Of a stretch of DNA of 56,720 nt, positions 9,266-21,500 are shown one piece after another. The stretch's first letter is position 1. Each line of letters starts with the position of its first letter. The notes under the pieces were generated by a model. The model ran no database searches. It saw nothing but the letters and a program-made list of their open reading frames with translations, and was not told the DNA's origin. The position numbers and the translations under genes are program-made. Source of the DNA: Labilithrix sp. (GTDB lineage: Bacteria > Myxococcota_A > Polyangia > Polyangiales > Polyangiaceae); assembly GCA_019637225.1 (NCBI GenBank), contig JAHBWC010000053.1:1-56720 (forward strand), written 5' to 3'.

Positions 9266-10099
9266 ATGGCTCATCTGCGCTGGCTCTTCGTTGCGGTTCC
9301 CCTCGTCGTCGCCGCATGTCACGCCCCTCGCGGTAGCGGACGCCCGCCGACGAGCCAGAGCACGCTCACCGCGGCAGAGGCGAGCCTCGCGCGCGCGCCG
9401 ATCGCCGCGGAGGCCGAGCGCATGCCGCTCTGCCCGAGCGCCGTCGCCGGGGCGCGCACGGCCGTGCACGAGACCGCCGAAGGCGTGGAGCTCGCGATCA
9501 CCGCGGCCGGAGACGCCGCGGGCGAGATCCGGAGGCGCGCGGCGTCGCTCGCCGCCGCGGCCGAGGAGACGCGCGGCAAGCACCAGGGCTCGGGCGCGGG
9601 ACAAGCTCGCTTCGGTCGCTGTCCCGTCGTGATGCGGAACACGAGGCTCGCCGTTCGCGAGATCCCGGGCGGCGCGGCGATCGCGGTCGAGCCCGCGCAC
9701 CCGGCAGAGCTCGCGTGGCTTCGGCGTGAGGTCGAAGCGCGCGCCGCGCAGCTCGCGACGCCCAAGGCCTTCGGTCCCGGCCTGATGAAGACGTGCCCGA
9801 ACGCCGTCCCCAACGCCGTGACGACGGTCACCGACACGCCCTACGGCGTCGAGGTGAAGGTGATCGAGGCGACGCCGGCGGGCACGAAGGCCGTCCGCGA
9901 GCGCGCCAAGGAGCTCGCGGCGCGCCCGGTGAGCGACGAACGCTGCCCCGTCGGCGCCGCGAACGCGACGCTCGCGGTGACCGAGGTGCCGGGAGGCGTG
10001 AAGATCGCGGTCAAGCCGAAGCTGCCCGACGACGCGGCGAGCCTCCGCCAGGCCGTGCACGATCGCGCGCGGTCCTACGAGCCGCCCGCCACGCGCTGA
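9266..10099 (+). CDS. Lipoprotein made of four related repeats
   Basis: 277 residues; AAAGGAGG at 9251-9258 fixes the start. The signal ends in a clean lipobox (VVAAC, Cys18). The rest consists of four diverged repeats of about 50-60 residues, each opening with a Cys-Pro pair at about Cys56, Cys119, Cys177 and Cys227. The shared pattern is CP-x(4-6)-A/N-T/V-x-V-x-E/D-x-P/A-x-GV-x-I/V-x-V, then a helix with LR/RR-x-x-V/A-x-x-RA. Each repeat looks like two strands and a helix. One Cys per repeat could pair between repeats or bind metal; both are inference. I do not recognise a named family. It is divergent from the FHA activator gene, 181 bases away. Confidence 0.75.
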   Translation: MAHLRWLFVAVPLVVAACHAPRGSGRPPTSQSTLTAAEASLARAPIAAEAERMPLCPSAVAGARTAVHETAEGVELAITAAGDAAGEIRRRAASLAAAAEETRGKHQGSGAGQARFGRCPVVMRNTRLAVREIPGGAAIAVEPAHPAELAWLRREVEARAAQLATPKAFGPGLMKTCPNAVPNAVTTVTDTPYGVEVKVIEATPAGTKAVRERAKELAARPVSDERCPVGAANATLAVTEVPGGVKIAVKPKLPDDAASLRQAVHDRARSYEPPATR

Positions 10100-10112
10100 C
10101 CTCGCGGCGCCG

Positions 10113-11018
10113 TCACATCAAGACGCCCGAAGCGTCGGGCCCAGGGATCGGCGGCAGGTCCGTGTCCCCGAGCCGCTGGCGGAGGTTCACCTCGATCGTC
10201 CGCGAGAGCGCCATGAGCGGAAGACCGTTCCAGAAGAGCGTGAACGGATCTTCGAGGACGCGCCCCGCCTCGCTGATGAGCGAGAAGGCGAGGCACACGA
10301 TGACGTTCACGGGGACGACGTACCACCCGAGCTCGTGCACGGTGGCGAGCGGAAAGAGCGCGCCGAACGCCCAGACGAGGCGCTCCGCGATGAACGCGTA
10401 GCCCCGCGGGAGCGGGGTCTTCTTGATGCGCTCGCACCCGCCCTGGACGTCGAGGAAAGCGCGCAGCGTCTCGTCGAGCGCGAGGAGCTGGTTCGTGTCG
10501 ATCCACCCGCGTCGGACGGCGAGCCCGACGGCCTCGACGTTCTCGTGGCAGATGGCGTGGTTGACGTTGCTCTCCTTCGCGAGCGCCCGCCGCTCCGCCT
10601 CGGGCATCGTGCGCACGACGTCCGCGTCGGCGAGGACGTCCTCTTGCCGGAGCGCCGCGCGGAGCGCGTGGACGTAGCCGACGTGCCGCCGAACCATCGC
10701 GATCGCGAGCTCGCGCCCCTCGCCGTCTTGCGGGAGGTACGCGAGCGCCTGCGACGAGAACGTCCGCGACGCGTTCACGAGGCGCCCCCACAGCTGACGC
10801 CCCTCCCACCAGCGCGCGTACGACGAGTTCGTGCGGAAGCTCACGAAGATGCCGAGCGCTCCGCCGACGATGCCGAGCGGCAGCTGCGGGATCTTCGCGT
10901 TCGGCCACACGTAGAAGTGAAGGAGCGCGATCGCGACGGCGCACGAGGCGAAGAGCACGACGCCGCGCCACTGCCAGGCGATGAGCCGGAGCACCGAGCC
11001 CCGGGTCGAGACCATCAT
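10113..11018 (-). CDS. Bestrophin-family anion channel-like membrane protein
   Basis: 301 residues. It matches bacterial bestrophin homologues (UPF0187/COG3781 type), which form pentameric inner-membrane ion channels. Seen: N-terminal hydrophobic helices (VVLFASCAVAIALLHFYVW and IVGGALGIFVSF), the family signature FRTNSSYARWWEGRQLWGRL shortly after, a middle region rich in charged helices, a second hydrophobic pair (YVVPVNVIVCLAFSLISEAG) and the typical DPF near the C-terminus (LEDPFTLFWNGLPL). Start at ATG 11018 or the adjacent ATG 11015; GAGGGGG lies just upstream. It is 34 bases downstream of the next minus-strand gene, so likely the last gene of that unit. Confidence 0.88.
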   Translation of the reverse strand: MMVSTRGSVLRLIAWQWRGVVLFASCAVAIALLHFYVWPNAKIPQLPLGIVGGALGIFVSFRTNSSYARWWEGRQLWGRLVNASRTFSSQALAYLPQDGEGRELAIAMVRRHVGYVHALRAALRQEDVLADADVVRTMPEAERRALAKESNVNHAICHENVEAVGLAVRRGWIDTNQLLALDETLRAFLDVQGGCERIKKTPLPRGYAFIAERLVWAFGALFPLATVHELGWYVVPVNVIVCLAFSLISEAGRVLEDPFTLFWNGLPLMALSRTIEVNLRQRLGDTDLPPIPGPDASGVLM

Positions 11019-11052
11019 GACGCCCCCTCGTTGCCCCTTCCGCGCGCGCCCG

Positions 11053-12462
11053 TCAAGGAGCCCTGCCCTCCGGCGGGCAGTCCGTCCTTCCGGCGCACGT
11101 CGCCGCGTAGCGAAGCAGCGCGGACAACGCGTGCTGCACGTAGTCGATGCGAACCTCCTGCTCCTGCCGCGCCTCGCCCGCGCCGGCGTCCGGCACGTCC
11201 CCTCCCACCGCCGCGCCCGATTGCGACCTCGGAACGCCACCGCGCGCCACGCCGTCCCGCACCTGGCTCCGGCGGAGGAACGCGACCCCGCGCCGAATCG
11301 TCACGCGGAGCTCGTCGCGGAAGGCCGCGTGCTCGGGGCTCTCGGCCACGGCGTGCTCGAGCGCGAGCAGCCCCTCGAGGCGCGTCGCCGCGGGCGTGGT
11401 CCGGCCCTCCGTGTCGAACGCGCCGGCGACGTTCGGATCGTGATTCGTCGCGAGCGTGTCCGCCTGCTCCTTCATCATCGCGCGCCCGAGCGCGATCGCG
11501 TGCTCGAGCATCTCGGCCTTCGTCGCCGGCGCCGCGCCCGTGTGGTGCGGGAGGAACCGATCGATCGCGATCATCAGCCAGTGGTCGTTCGGGAGCGTCT
11601 TCGCCCCGCGCCGCGATTCGATCAGCTGGGAGATGCCGCGCGCGGCGGCGTCACGCCAGCGGTCGTCGGGGTCGATCTCGTAGAGCATCGTGAGCGCGAG
11701 GATCGCCTCGCCGGGGTAGTAGAGCGACTCGGCGTCACGGACGTACCCCTGCTCCTCCTCGTACTTCGCGTAGAACGCCCCGCTCGGCTGCTGCATGAAG
11801 CAGATGAAGCGCGCGAGGCCACGCATCGTCTCGAGCGCCGGCGCCCCCGCGTCCGCGGCGCCCGCGTCCGCGGCGCCTGCGCCCGCCTCCCTCACGCGTC
11901 GGTCCACGCCCGCCTCGCTGGCGAGCGCGACGAGCGCGAGCCCCGCGCCGCCGAGCTTCGCGGCGGGCAGCCGCGAGCTCCCCGCCTCCTCGCGCGGATC
12001 GGACCACACCGCGAGGAGCTCCGGATCGCGGCCGAGCGGCCGGATGTACCGGGACACGAGGTACGCCGACGCGCGCGACGCGGTCTCGGACGCGCGCTGA
12101 GCGATCGCCGGCGCGCCCTCCCGCGAGCCGACGTCCCCGCTCCGGCCTCCGGCGGCGAGGACGTAGTCCGACAGCGCGTAGATCGACCCCGCGTGCCGGA
12201 GCACGTTGTACTGCCCGGCGGGCCCCTCCCTGCCGTCGACGAAGCGCACGTACTCGAAGCGACCGTCCGCGCCGTTCACCCGCACGAGGTAGTCGGCCGC
12301 TTCGTCGATCGCCTGCGCGAGCGGCCAGACCCGCGCGTCGAGCTCGGCGACGCGCTCGGCGACCATGTCGCCGCCGCGAGGCCGCCGCCACGACGCCCCC
12401 ACCGCGAGCCCGACGCCCACGGCGGCAGCGACGACGACGAGCGCGGCGAGCTTCTGACGCAC
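11053..12462 (-). CDS. Membrane-anchored helical protein, possible alpha/alpha-toroid, function unknown
   Basis: 469 residues from a GTG start at 12462. An N-terminal hydrophobic segment (LAALVVVAAAVGVGLAVGA) anchors or exports it. The rest is repeated helix pairs with short conserved turns such as GSIYALSDYVLA, GLARFICFMQQPSGAFY, SLYYPGEAILALTMLYE, LPNDHWLMIAIDRF and DYVQHALSALLRYA. This spacing recalls alpha/alpha-barrel (six-hairpin or terpene-cyclase-like) folds acting on carbohydrates or lipids; I cannot name the family. A short Ala/Asp/Gly repeat (about 190-205) sits between. It lies 43 bases after the giant TPR gene and 34 bases before the bestrophin gene, so co-transcription is likely. 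Confidence 0.6.
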   Translation of the reverse strand: MRQKLAALVVVAAAVGVGLAVGASWRRPRGGDMVAERVAELDARVWPLAQAIDEAADYLVRVNGADGRFEYVRFVDGREGPAGQYNVLRHAGSIYALSDYVLAAGGRSGDVGSREGAPAIAQRASETASRASAYLVSRYIRPLGRDPELLAVWSDPREEAGSSRLPAAKLGGAGLALVALASEAGVDRRVREAGAGAADAGAADAGAPALETMRGLARFICFMQQPSGAFYAKYEEEQGYVRDAESLYYPGEAILALTMLYEIDPDDRWRDAAARGISQLIESRRGAKTLPNDHWLMIAIDRFLPHHTGAAPATKAEMLEHAIALGRAMMKEQADTLATNHDPNVAGAFDTEGRTTPAATRLEGLLALEHAVAESPEHAAFRDELRVTIRRGVAFLRRSQVRDGVARGGVPRSQSGAAVGGDVPDAGAGEARQEQEVRIDYVQHALSALLRYAATCAGRTDCPPEGRAP

Positions 12463-12505
12463 GGGGCAGCCCGGACGTGCGCGGCGTCGCCGCCGCGCAC
12501 CCCGA

Positions 12506-15500
12506 TCAGCCGATCGCGATGCCCAGCGCCTTGCGGAGCGCCAGGTACTGCTCGCTCACGCTGAAGACGATGAGCTCCTTCAGCTTGTCGGGCGGCGCGA
12601 GGTCGCCCGGCAGCTGCGGCTCCGCGGCGATGATCTTCTTCGCGATCTCGAGGTCCGCGCAGAGCAGGAGGCCCGCGCGCGCACCCGAGACGTCGACCGA
12701 CTGCATCCAGCGCTTCAGGTCCGCCTTGGCGCCGTCCTCGATGAACTTCTGGACGACGAGGCGGAGCGAGTCGCGCTCGACCGGCTGCATGTACTTCACG
12801 AACTCGCTCGCCGTCATGTTCACGGCCTGCGCCATCTCGGCGGGGACGTTGAACTCCGGCTGGATGATCTTGATGGCCGAGAAGAAGACGACCTTCAGCT
12901 CACCGAGAGTCGGGAAGAGGTTCTTGATGTAGTGCTCACCGCGGTAGTAGCTGAGGTGCTTGCCGACGATGAACGTGAGCTCCTGCGGCGTGTAGCCGGT
13001 GAGCACGGACTGACCGGCGACGGACGCCGGCGGGCGCGACGGGACGGCGACGAGGGCGCCGGCGACGTCGTTGCGGACGTAGAGGTCGGGCAGCTGGATG
13101 CCGAGGACCTGCGCCGCCCAGCCGAACGTCTTGGCGAACGTGACGGTGCTGGTGGCCGGGTCCTGCTTGAAGCGGCGGTCGAGCGCCGGCAGCTGCTTCG
13201 CCTTCGCGAGGGCCTGCGTCTTCGCGACGATCGCCGCGGGCGTGACCATCTCGAAGATCTTGCCGATGAAGATGTTCTCGTCCTTGTGGAAGAGGTTCTT
13301 CACCCACTGCTCGTTGTCGAGCCGGCTCTTCACCTGGATCATCCCGCGCGGGCGGTAGTCCTCGAAGAAGCGCTGCTCCTCCTCGTCCGCCTTGTGCAGG
13401 AACGCGAGGGCCGCGCACATGCACCACGCGCGGTCGTAGTCGTGCATCTTCAAGGCGAGCTTGTAGAGCGCACGGTACGGGTCGACGCGCAGCGGGTCCT
13501 TCTGGAGCACCTGCGAGTGCTCACCGACGGCCGCTTCCAGCTGGTCGGTGGTCTCGTAGAGCTCGGCGAGGATCTGGCGCTCGACGGGCTCGTCCTTGAA
13601 CCGCGTCGCCATCTTGAACGCCTCGATGGCGCTGTTGATGTCGTTCAAGCGGTCTCGGTAGATGAGGCCGAGGTTGTGCCAGAGGTTGAACTCGAGGTCC
13701 GGGTTGCCCGCGTTCGCCGTCGAGAGGCGACGGAGCATCTTGCGGAACGCGCGCTCGAGCTGCTTCCAGTCCTTCTGCGCGGTGAGGACCTTGTTGATGC
13801 GCTCGAAGGCCTCGAGATAGCTCGGGTTGAGGTCGAGCGCCTCGTTGAACATCTCGACCGCGCGATCCTGGTCGCCCATCTTGTCGCGGTAGAGCTGCGC
13901 GATCGTGAAGACGAACTTCGACTTGCGGCCGGTGTCCTTCTCCATGTCGGCGATGGCGTGGATGGTGTCGATCATCCGCGTCCAGTTCTGCGTCGCCTCG
14001 TAGAGCGGGAGCATCTTGTTGAGGAGCGGGCGGTTCTCCGGCTGGAGATCCTTCGCGTCCTCGAGCGCCTCGATCGCCTTGACCGGGTTCTTGTCCTGGT
14101 CCTGCCAGATGTCGGCGATGTCGACGAGCACCTTGAAGCGCTCTTCGCCGTCGACGACGGTGTCGAGGATCGCGCGCTTGTACGCGACGACCTGCTTCCA
14201 GTCCTTGAGATCGGTGTAGATGCCGACGAGCGCTTCGAGCGTGTCGCGGTGGGCGCTGTCGACGCCGAGCGCCTTCTCGAAGTTGTTGATCGCCTGCTTG
14301 GCCTGCCCCTGCTCGCGCTTGATCGCGCCGAGCTTGAAGTAGACCTCCGCGCGCTCGGTGTTCTCGTCCTCGGCGAGCGACGTGAGCACCTTCTGGAAGT
14401 TCGTGAGCGCCGCGCCCCAGTCCTTGAGGCGGAAGCACACCTCCGCGAGCCCGCGGATCGTGACCTGGTCGGTCAGATCGAGCTGGTGGGCCGCGCTGTA
14501 CGCCTTGTGGGCCTTGTCGTCGCGCTGGAGCGCGGCGCAGACCATACCGAGCTTGTTGTAGAGCGTGTGCTGCTCGCCGCGATCACGCTTGCCCGCCTTG
14601 CGGGTGAGCATGTCGAGGAGCGGCTCCGCCTTCTCCCAGCTCTCCTTCGCGATGTACTCGTCGACGAGCGGCATCGCGGCTTCCTCGTTCTCGGGGTCCG
14701 CCTCGAAGCCGGCCTCCCAGGCGAGGACCGCGCTGTCGTGGTCGCCGAGCATCTCCTCGCGGAGACGTCCGAGCTCGACGAGGAGGCGAGCGCGCTGGCG
14801 CGGGGCCGGCGTGTAGCTCTGCTCCTGGTCGATGTAGCGCGCGGCCTTGTCGTAGTCCGCGTTGTCGGTCGCGATCTGGCGCAGCGCCCCGAGGGTCGGG
14901 AGGTGCGACGGATCGAGATCGAGCGCCATCTCGTAGCGGTCCTGCGCCGAGACGCGGTCGCCCAGCTTCTCGTCGAGGGCCTTGCCGATGCGGAAGTAGG
15001 ACTCGACGCGCTGCTTCGTGTCCTGCGTCAGCTCGGCGACGCGCGTCATGTAGTCGATCGACTGCGACGCATCGCCCTGCTTGTCGTAGAGCTTCGAGAG
15101 CGCCTCGAGCGCCGGGAGGTTCACGTCGTCGAGGTCGACGATGTTCCGGTAGGCGTCGATGGCGCGGTCGGTGTCTTCGATCTCGTCGGCGTAGACCTGA
15201 GCGATCGCGCCGTAGAGATCGACCTTCGTCTTGCGGTCGAGCGTCGCCGAGATGTGGCGCTCGTAGACGTTGATGAGCTCCGTCCACTGCCGGAGCTTCC
15301 GGTAGCAGCGCTCGAGGGCGAAGTACGCGTCCTCGTGGTTCGGGTCGATCTCGAGGACCTGCTCGAGGCGCTGGGCCGCGATGTCCGCCTTGAGGAAGTG
15401 CTCCTCGTGGATGTTCGCGAGCTGCATCAGGATGTCGATGCGCTCACGCTCCGTCGTGACGACGTCGAGCTGCGCCTCGAGCACGCGGACGAGCTCGGGC

Positions 15501-18500
15501 CACTGGTTCAGGATCTCGTAGACCCGCGCGAGGCCGCGGAGGCCCTGGAGGTTCTGCGGCTCGAGCTCGATGACCTCGCGGAACGTCTGCGCCGCGCGGT
15601 TCGAGTCGCTCATCTCCTCGTGGAGCGAGCCGATGCGGAGCTTCGTCGTCGCGATCTCCGACGGGTCCTGCAGCGCCTTGACCTTGCGCGTGAGGATGTC
15701 GACGAGCTGCTTCTTCTCGCCGCGAGACGCGTAGATGCGCTCGAGGTTCTCGATCGCCGGGATGAACAGGCCGTCGACCTCGAGCGCACGGTTGAAGTGC
15801 GTCACGGCCTGGTCGGTCTGGCTCATCTGGCTGTCGAGCAGCTCGCCGAGCTCCGTGAGGATCTCCTTGCGGTCGACGTCGGTGACGGCGACGTCGAGCG
15901 CGCGCGTGAGCGTGGCGCCGAGCTGCTGCCAGTTGCCGTTCTTCCGGTAGAGCTGCCCCATCTGGCGGAGCGCGCCCACGTTGTTCGGATCCAGCGCGAC
16001 GATCTGCGCGTAGTAAGGCTGCGCGTACTCGGGGTGGCCGAGGTCGTCGCCGTACCACTTGGCGAGGTGCAGGCAGAGGCGGATCTTCTGGTGCGCCTCG
16101 GTCTGCTCCTGGAGCCAGTTGTTCGCCGTCTGGATGACCTCACCCCAGCGGCCCGTGCCCTGCGCCATGCGCTCGAGGTACTTGGCCGTGTCGCGATCGT
16201 GGAAGTCCTCCCCGAGCGCGTTGATGAGGGCGTCGAGCGCCTGGTTCTTGTCGTCGAGCTTCTCCTCGAAGACCTTCGCGATGCGCCGGAGGAGATCCGT
16301 GCGGTCGGCGGTCTCCGAGCGCGTGTCGAGGCGACCGAGGTAAAGCTCGATCACGGGCTCCCAGCGGTTGCCCGCCGTGTGCAGCTTCTCGAGCTCGCGG
16401 AACGCCTCGTCGTGCGCGACGTCGACCTCGAGCACCTTCTGCCAGGCGAGCGTCGCCTTGTCCGGCTCCTGCACCGTCTCGCGCCAGAGCTCGGCGACCT
16501 GACGGTACTCCTCGATCTTCGCGGCCGTGTCCTCGAGGGCGGCGGCGCGCTGCATCTTGACGTCGATGACGTCGGTCCACTGCTCCTGGCCGCGGTAGAT
16601 CGCCTCGAGGGCGTCCATCGCCTCGAAGTCGGGGCCGACCTCGAGGAGCTTCCGCCACGCGTCGGCGGCGTCGTAGGGCTGCGAGAGCTCGCCGCCGTAG
16701 ACCTTGCCGAGCTCGCGGAAGATCTCCTTGAGCTCCTCGCCGTCGAACATCGCCGCGGCGCGGTCCACCTGCTGGTGGAGCGCCGTGACGAGCTCCTGCG
16801 CGTCTCCCTGCCGGCGCCGGATCGCGGCGATGGCGCGGAGCGCGGCGAGGTTCGCGTAGTCGATGTCGAGAACGCGGTTCCAGTCCTCGAGCGCGAGCTC
16901 GTCGCGCTGGAGCTTGCCCTCGAACGTGCGCGCCTTCCGCGTGAGGATGTTCACGCGGTCGTCGTCGCTGTCCGCGATGTCGTACTGACGCTCGAGGATG
17001 TCGACGAGCTCGCGCCACTGCTCCTGCTGCTCGTAGAGGTTCGACAGCGCCTGGAGCGCCTCGGGGTCCTCGCCGCGGAGATCGAGCACGAGCTTCCACG
17101 TGTCGATCGCGCGGTTCGGATCGTTCAGGCGTTCCGCGGCGAGGTGCGCGAGCTTCGCGCGGATCTCGGCCTCGGCCACGTCGCCGGACGCGTTCTCGAG
17201 CTCGCGCTCGTAGACGCCGTTCAGCTCGACCCAGTTCTCCTGGCTCGAGTAGATGCGCGCCAGCGCCTGGATGGCGCCGTCGTGCGTCTTGTCGAGCCCG
17301 TCGAAGATGCGACGGAAGGCGCGGGTCGCGTTGGCGACGTCCGTGAGCCGCGACTCGTACACCTCGCCGAGGCGGGCGTAGAGCTCGGTGAGCTCGAGGT
17401 CGTCGGCCGGCGCACGCACGCGCATCTCGAGGACGCCGGCGAGGTCCGCCCACGACTCGATCGACAGGTAGATGCGATCGAGGTTGGCGAGCGCCTCTTG
17501 ATCGAGCTCCTCGACCGACAGGACGTAGCGGTACGTCTCGACGGCCTTGTCGACGTCGCCGAGGTCGTCCTCGAACGTCTTCGCGAGGCGGCGGCCGATC
17601 GTGCACTGGACGTTCTTGTCCTGGTGCAGGCCGAGGATGTCCGCGTACGCGTTCGCGAGCGTCTCCCAGCCGTTGTCGATCGCGCCGGCGAGGCGCGGCG
17701 CCTCCTCACCCGACTTCTCGTCGAGCGGGAGCTCCTTGAGGGCGCGGATGTACACGTCGAGCGTGCGCACCGAGTCCATCAGCTTGTCTTCGAAGAGCTC
17801 CGCGATGCGGTAGTACGCGGCGAGGCGCTCCTCGTTGTTGGTCTCCGGGTTCGCCGGCGTGTGCGCGAGCTGCGCCTCGTGGACGCCCGCGAGCTTCTCC
17901 CACTCGCCCGCGGCGCGGTAGAGCGGCTCGAGGATCTCGGCGATCTCGACCTGCTTGACGCCGTTGGCGAAGAGGCCCTCGAGCGCCTGGGCCGCGGCCT
18001 CGTGCTCGGGAGCCGCGTTGAGGACGTCGCGGTAGGCGGCGATCGCCCCGTCGACGTTGTTCAGGCTGACCTGCTGGACCTGCCCGAGCCGGTACTTGAA
18101 CTCGAGGATCTCGTCGGGCGTCTGGCCGATCTCGGCCTCGCGCTCGAGGATCGCCGCGAGGTCCGCCCAGCGCTCGGTCTGCACGTAGAGCCGGTCGAGC
18201 GACCGGACGGCGCTCTGGTTCTCGGGCTCGACCTCGACGACGCGGCGGTAGCGACCGATCGCGTTGTCGACGTCCTCGAGCTGGACCTCGTAGATCTGCG
18301 CGAGGCGAAGCCCGAGCTCGACGAAGCGCTCCGGCGTCTCGCCGAGCTTGTCGAGCTCCGCGTCGTAGAGCGCGGCGACCTGCGGCCAGCGGTTGACCAC
18401 CATGGCGAGGCGCTCGAGGTTCTGGAGCGTCGCCTCGTTGCCGTTGTCGAGGCCGAGGGCGCGCGCGTACGTGTCGAACGCGCTGCCGTGGTTCTCGAGC

Positions 18501-21500
18501 GCGTCCTCGTAGAGGCGCGCGATGCGGTGGAGCAGATCCACCTTCTGGAACGCGTCGTCCGCGTGGGCGACCTGGACCTCGTGGACCGAGATGAGGCGCG
18601 GCCAGTCGCTGGCGGCCTCGTAGACGGGCTCGAGGACGGCGGCGGCGCCGAGGGGATCCCTCTCCCCGCTCTTCAGCCCTTCGAGGGCGGCGAGCGTGGG
18701 CTCGTGATCGACCTGGCGCTGCAGGATCTCGCGGTAAAGCTCGATCGCGCGGACGACGTCCTCGAGGCGCTTCTCGTAGAGCTCGGCGATCCGGTACTGG
18801 AAGCTGATCGCCTCGTTCGGGTCCTCGCACATCTCGCTCTCGCGCGTGAGGACGCCGAGGAGCTCCTGCCAGTTCTGCGCTTGCTCGTAGAGGACGTCGA
18901 GGCGCGAGAGCGCCTGGAGGTCGTCCGGATCGAGCTCGAGGATCTTCGTGTACGTCTCGATCGCCTGCTCGACGCTGCCGAGCTCGCGCTCGTAGACCGC
19001 GCCGACCTGGTAGTAGATGCGCTTCTTCTCGTCGGGATCGCCGACGAGGTCCGCCTTGCGCTCGTAGACCGCGAGGAGATCCTGCCAGCGCGAGAGGCCG
19101 AGGTAACGCTTGATCAACGCGTCGAGCGCGCGGACGTCGTCCTCGTCGATCGCGAGCACCTTCTTGTAGACGGCGATCGCGTCCTCGGGCTTCTCGAGGA
19201 CGTCTTCCTCGATCGCCGCGGCCTGGAACAGGGCGTCCTTCTGGTCGCTCGGCTCCTGGAGGATCTCCGCCTTGCGCTGGAGGATCTGCGACAGATCGCT
19301 GTAGCGCTCCGTCTGGCGGTAGAGGCGCTCGAGCGACTCGGCGGCCGCGAGGTGCGACGCGTCGATGTCGAGGACCTTCGTGTAGAGGCCGATCGCCGTG
19401 TCGAGGTTGCCGATGTCCGCCTCGTACACGCGGGCGCTCATCATCGTGAGCGTCGCGCCGAGCGCGGGATCGCCCTCGACGGCCTCGGCGCCGAGCTGCC
19501 GGTAGACCTGCGCGAGGTCTTCGAAGCGGCCGGTGGCGCGGGCGACGCGGTCGATCTGCGTCTGCGTCTGATCGTTGCCCGGGTCTTCCTTCAGCGCGCG
19601 CGCGAGTGTCGCGAACGCGTTGTTCAGGTCGGCCGCGGCGTCTTCGTAGAGCTGCGAGATCTGGTGGAGGAGCTCGACGCGACGGTTCGCGTCGTCGCTG
19701 CGGCGCACCTGGACTTCGTGCGCGCCGATGAGCTTCTGGTAGTCGCCGATCTGGCGGTAGAGCGGCTCGAGGAGGTCGGCGATGACGAGCTCGTGCGCGG
19801 GCTCCGCGCCCAGCCGCTCGAGCGCGCCGAGCGCCTGCTGGCTGCCGATGTCGCGCTCGAGGACCGAGCGGTAGCCGTCGATCGCCTGCTCGATCTGCTG
19901 CATCTCGGTCTCACGCAGCGCCGCGAGGCGGAGCATGAGCGCGATCTGCTGCTCGTCGTCGGCCGCGAGCGAGAGCTGCGACTCGAGGTTCTCGGCGAGG
20001 TCGCTCCACATGCGCTGGCGCGTGAAGAGCGCGTCGAGCGCGGAGAGCGCGGTCTGGCTCGCGGGGTCGAGCTCGAGGACGCGCTTGTACGACGAGACCG
20101 CGTCGTCCGGGCGCCCGAGCTGCTCGTCGTAGATGCGCGCCATGCGCACGTAGAGCTGCTCGCGGCTGTCCGGCTCGGCGGTCTGCTCGATGCGGCGCTC
20201 GATGACGCCGATGAGATCCGTCCAGCGCTGCGTGCGCGTGAAGAGCGCCTCGAGCGCGTCGAGCGCCTCGGCGTCCGCCGGGTCGAGCGACAGGACGTGG
20301 GCGTAGCCCTTCGCCGCGTCGTCGACCAAGCCGAGCGCCTGGTCCTCGATCTGCGCCGAGCGCATCCAGTACGAGCGGGCGAGGAAGGCGTCGGTCAGGT
20401 TCTCCGCGATCGACTCGTAGAGCTCCGTGAGCGCCTTCCAGGTGCTCGACATGTCCGCGATGCGCTCGATCTCGGCGCGCGTCTCGTTGTGGTGCGGCTG
20501 ATCGCGCAGCGCCGAGGCGAGCGCCTTGAAGGCGCGGCTGTGGTCGGTGAGCATCTCGCTCGAGACGCGCGCGACCTTGCGCAGGAGCTGGACGCGCTTG
20601 TCGCTGTCGCCCTCGGACTCGGCGAGGATGTCGAGCGCGACGAGCAGCTTCGGCCAGTCTCCCCGCTCCTCGTAGATGTTCTCGAGGATGGCGGCGGCCT
20701 CGGCGCGGAGCTCGGCGTTCTGCAGGAGCGCCTCGAGCGCCTCGCGCGCGCCTTCGTGCTGCGCGTCGAGGAAGAGGATCTCGCGGTAGTTCTCGAGCGC
20801 GCCGGCCGGATCGCCGGTGTACTTCTCGAGCGTCTGACCGAGGCGGAACTTGAGGTCGATGAGCTCGCCCTCGTTCACGTCGAGCTCGATGCGACGGCGG
20901 AGCGTGTCGACGTACGGCTCCCAACGCTCGAGCTGTCCGTAGAGGACGTCGAGCGCCTTCAGCGCGTGGGCGTCGGTCGGCTCGTCCTCGAGCACGCCGA
21001 TGTACGTGTCGATCGCCTTGTCGAGGTCCTTCACCTCGGTCTCGTACAGCTTGGCGATCTCGTAGCTGATCTGCTTCTTCTCGCCGTGGTCGGTCGAGAG
21101 CTCGCGGCGCTTCTCGTAGATGCCGAGGAGATCCGCGTAGCGCGACGTCGCGCGGTAGAGCCGCTCGAGCGCGGCGAGCGCCTCGGCGTTCTCGCTGTCG
21201 GCGTCGTAGACGGCGCGGTAGGCCGAGAGCGCCTCGTCGACCTGCTGCATCTCTTCGACGAGCACGCGACCGAGCTTCAAGCGGAGCGTGATCGCGAGCC
21301 CGGCGTCGCCGCCGTCGATCGCCTGGTCGATCGCGGTGCTGTAGGCACCCTTGACCTCTTCCCACTGCCCCGTCGCCTTGGCGGCGCGCTCGACGTCGAC
21401 GGTCGTCTGCTCGTCCGACGGGAAGAGCACGAACGCCGACAGGTAGCGCGCGAACGCCTTCTGCGGCTCCTTGACCTTGCCCTCGTAGAGGCCGGCGACC

